DNA from: Bacteroidales bacterium
Lineage (GTDB): Bacteria > Bacteroidota > Bacteroidia > Bacteroidales > WCHB1-69
Assembly (NCBI GenBank): GCA_031266895.1
Contig: JAISAD010000052.1
Location: 1-6,534 of the forward strand
Direction: 5' to 3'
Length of the DNA: 6,534 bases
Position numbers and translations under genes: made by a program. The first letter of the stretch is position 1. Every line of letters starts with the position of its first letter. Below are positions 5,105-6,534 of the stretch, in pieces. The notes under the pieces were generated by a model. That model saw only the letters and a program-made list of their open reading frames with translations. It did not search any database and was not told where the DNA came from.

Positions 5105-6151
5105 ATGCAAACACCTTTTGCCGAACAATTGCATGCTTTTGCGCTTCTGCGCGACCAGTTGTCAACGCTAACCGCTGAAAACAGAAACAGTGATATCACA
5201 GATGCGTGGAATGCCATGGTAGAAGCACAATATCACGAAAACCACTGGTTTATTCCCGAATATTCGCATCATGCCCTGCAAGCAATCGTCGCAATGCTGA
5301 ATGAAGACGCACTCTCCCGCTTTGCTCAAAAATACGAGCGCCAAACAAGGCAAAATGGACAAACAATTGCCGTAATTTCCGCAGGCAATATCCCCATGGC
5401 CGCCTTTCACGACCTCTTTATGGTACTCATGAGTGGCAACAGTTACCAGGGAAAATTATCGCGGCACGACAAACTGTTGCTTCCCTTTATCACCCATCTG
5501 CTTACAGAAATTTATCCTCCCTTTAAAACAAAAATCGAATATGCCGAACAGCTTCACCACTACGACAAGGTGATTGCTACCGGCAGCAACAACAGCGCCC
5601 GCTATTTTGAATACTATTTCAGAAACGTGCCATTGCTGCTGCGCCACAACCGCCACAGTGCCGCCGTGCTGCTTGGCCGCGAAACCGAAGCAGAATTAAA
5701 TGCCCTCTGTCGCGACATTCTGCTCTATTTCGGGATGGGCTGTCGCTCTGTCTCTAAAATATTTATCCCAAAATCATTTGACTTTCAACAATTTATAAAA
5801 TCCATAATCAAAAACAGCACCTTGTTGGCACAACACCATCCCTACCTCAACAATTTAGACTATCATAAAACCCTGATGCTGATGAACCAAACACCTTTTC
5901 TGGATGCGGGCACACTTATTCTCACCGAAAACAGCACGCTGGCCTCCCCTGTCGGTGTGCTGCACTACTCTTTTTACGACAGGCTTGCAGATGTGGAACA
6001 CTCCTTACGGGAAGATGCCGAACAACTGCAATGCATTGTCTCCAATTGCCAAAATTCTGGAATCAGTACCATACCGCCAGGCACGGCACAACAGCCTGCC
6101 CTTTGCGATTTTGCAGACGGACAAGACAGCTTTCTGTTTGCCGCAAACTAA
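5105..6151 (+). CDS. LuxC-family acyl-CoA reductase
   Basis: Belongs to the LuxC/acyl-CoA reductase family (aldehyde dehydrogenase superfamily), whose members reduce fatty acyl thioesters to aldehydes with NADPH through a cysteine acyl-enzyme. The 348-residue product shows the family pattern in order: AGNIPMAAFHDLF (93-105) in the nucleotide-binding half, ATGSNNSARYFEYYF (about 158-172), a basic RHNRHSAAVL segment, YFGMGCRSVSKIFIP with the likely nucleophile Cys213, and a C-terminal PPGTAQQPALCDFADGQDS segment. No luxD, luxE, luxA or luxB is nearby, so luminescence is not implied. In many Bacteroidota a similar gene stands, from memory, near serC or a ferredoxin gene, and its substrate is not known to me; neither neighbour is here. 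It ends the five-gene run: the next gene has its own promoter-like site. Confidence 0.88.
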   Translation: MQTPFAEQLHAFALLRDQLSTLTAENRNSDITDAWNAMVEAQYHENHWFIPEYSHHALQAIVAMLNEDALSRFAQKYERQTRQNGQTIAVISAGNIPMAAFHDLFMVLMSGNSYQGKLSRHDKLLLPFITHLLTEIYPPFKTKIEYAEQLHHYDKVIATGSNNSARYFEYYFRNVPLLLRHNRHSAAVLLGRETEAELNALCRDILLYFGMGCRSVSKIFIPKSFDFQQFIKSIIKNSTLLAQHHPYLNNLDYHKTLMLMNQTPFLDAGTLILTENSTLASPVGVLHYSFYDRLADVEHSLREDAEQLQCIVSNCQNSGISTIPPGTAQQPALCDFADGQDSFLFAAN

Positions 6152-6181
6152 ATCTATCATGTATTGTTCCAATATTTTATG

Positions 6182-6189
6182 TACTTTTG
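6182..6189 (+). promoter_or_regulatory. Bacteroidota-type promoter, -7 element TACTTTTG
   Basis: TACTTTTG fits TAnnTTTG and, like the other two sites, is followed by CA. It implies a transcription start near 6196 and a leader of about 45 bases before the ATG at 6241. A TTG lies only 15 bases upstream (6164-6166), closer than the usual 19-21, so the -33 element is weak. The leader holds a small inverted repeat, TTGAG (6205-6209) and CTCAA (6216-6220), which could form a five-pair hairpin; it has no T-run and is not an obvious terminator. Confidence 0.6.
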
Positions 6190-6240
6190 CAAAAAAATAC
6201 ACCCTTGAGTTGAATCTCAAAACAAAAATGGTTTGTAACA

Positions 6241-6534
6241 ATGAAAAAACGGTGGATCATCCCTCTAATCATAGTGCTGGCTATAACAACAGTAATGTTA
6301 ATTGTCGGAATTTTTAAGCTCTACACAGAAGCGGAAAAGGTGCAGCGCAGCATCTTCACCAACGAAGTGCTGGTAGCCGGCGAAAACATTACAAATCGCA
6401 TTGACGCCATATTGAAAGGAGACACCCTGCCCATGCACATTACAGATACGCTGAGATCACTCGACTCTACCAAAATTATCTATCAAAAAGATGCCAAACG
6501 TTTTATTCTCGACTCTGCCAATACCCCCACCGGG
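6241..6534 (+). CDS. Membrane-anchored protein, 5' part only; probable sensor histidine kinase
   Basis: An open frame begins at ATG 6241 and runs without a stop to the end of the window (98 codons). It starts MKKRWIIPLIIVLAITTVML, a positively charged tip followed by one hydrophobic segment (about 6-27) that is an uncleaved signal anchor, as there is no Cys lipobox or clear signal peptidase site. What follows is polar and probably helical (about 28-60) and then mixed. That layout, with a short tail, one membrane helix and a periplasmic sensor region, is what Bacteroidota two-component sensor kinases of the RprX type look like at the N-terminus. The kinase domain itself would lie beyond the window, so the functional call is inference. 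An ATG at 6228 is out of frame and ignored. It has its own promoter, separate from the luxC-like gene. Confidence 0.6.
   Translation, partial: MKKRWIIPLIIVLAITTVMLIVGIFKLYTEAEKVQRSIFTNEVLVAGENITNRIDAILKGDTLPMHITDTLRSLDSTKIIYQKDAKRFILDSANTPTG

Noticed and set aside
5105..6151. Reading the LuxC-like gene as evidence for bioluminescence
   Set aside because: No luxA, luxB, luxD or luxE is present in the window, and LuxC-family genes occur in non-luminous bacteria.
6205..6220. TTGAG/CTCAA hairpin before the last gene as a terminator for the five-gene run
   Set aside because: Five weak pairs, followed by A-rich not T-rich sequence, and it lies downstream of the promoter of the next gene.
5904..6317. 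A 137-codon + strand frame spanning the end of the acyl-CoA reductase gene and the next gene's start
   Set aside because: It overlaps the conserved C-terminus of the LuxC-like protein in another frame, passes through a promoter-like site, and has no domain of its own.

Overview
The window reads as the left end of an assembled contig from a member of the Bacteroidota, most likely Bacteroidales; the order is inferred. Three things point there. Three promoter-like sites match the Bacteroidota -7 consensus TAnnTTTG. One lipoprotein carries a Bacteroidota-type acidic surface-export tag after its lipid-attachment cysteine. The RNase H and acyl-CoA reductase are of the types I associate with this phylum. 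Every gene lies on the + strand. Bases 1-17 are not genomic: they match the 3' end of an Illumina TruSeq adapter, so the real sequence starts near base 18.

Layout. At 68-847 is kdsA, the KDO-8-phosphate synthase of lipopolysaccharide synthesis, with all four ligands of the metal-dependent class. At 848-1320 is a 470-base stretch with no intact gene. It holds a small tandem repeat, a promoter-like site near 1040 and what looks like a frameshifted remnant of a hypothetical protein (about 1116-1312). At 1321-2067 is a probable surface-exposed lipoprotein of unknown function, followed by a strong intrinsic terminator (2141-2177).

At 2195 a TAnnTTTG promoter opens a compact five-gene run: mreC (2230), mreD (3074, overlapping mreC by 8 bases), tpiA (3638), an RNase H1 with an N-terminal hybrid-binding domain (4458), and a LuxC-family acyl-CoA reductase (5105-6151). 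Gaps are 11 to 40 bases and I see no internal terminator, so co-transcription is likely. A further TAnnTTTG site (6182) precedes the start of a membrane-anchored protein at 6241 that runs off the window and is probably a sensor histidine kinase.

How the genes fit together: MreC and MreD are inner-membrane parts of the cell-elongation machinery, and KdsA feeds the outer-membrane lipopolysaccharide core, so part of the window is about the envelope. TpiA is central glycolysis, RNase H removes RNA-DNA hybrids, and the LuxC-like enzyme handles fatty acyl thioesters. The most unusual point of organisation is that mreCD is separated from mreB, the transpeptidase gene and rodA, its common partners, and is tied instead to tpiA, rnhA and a luxC-like gene. 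I found no wholly new system, CRISPR array, tRNA, rRNA or insertion sequence.
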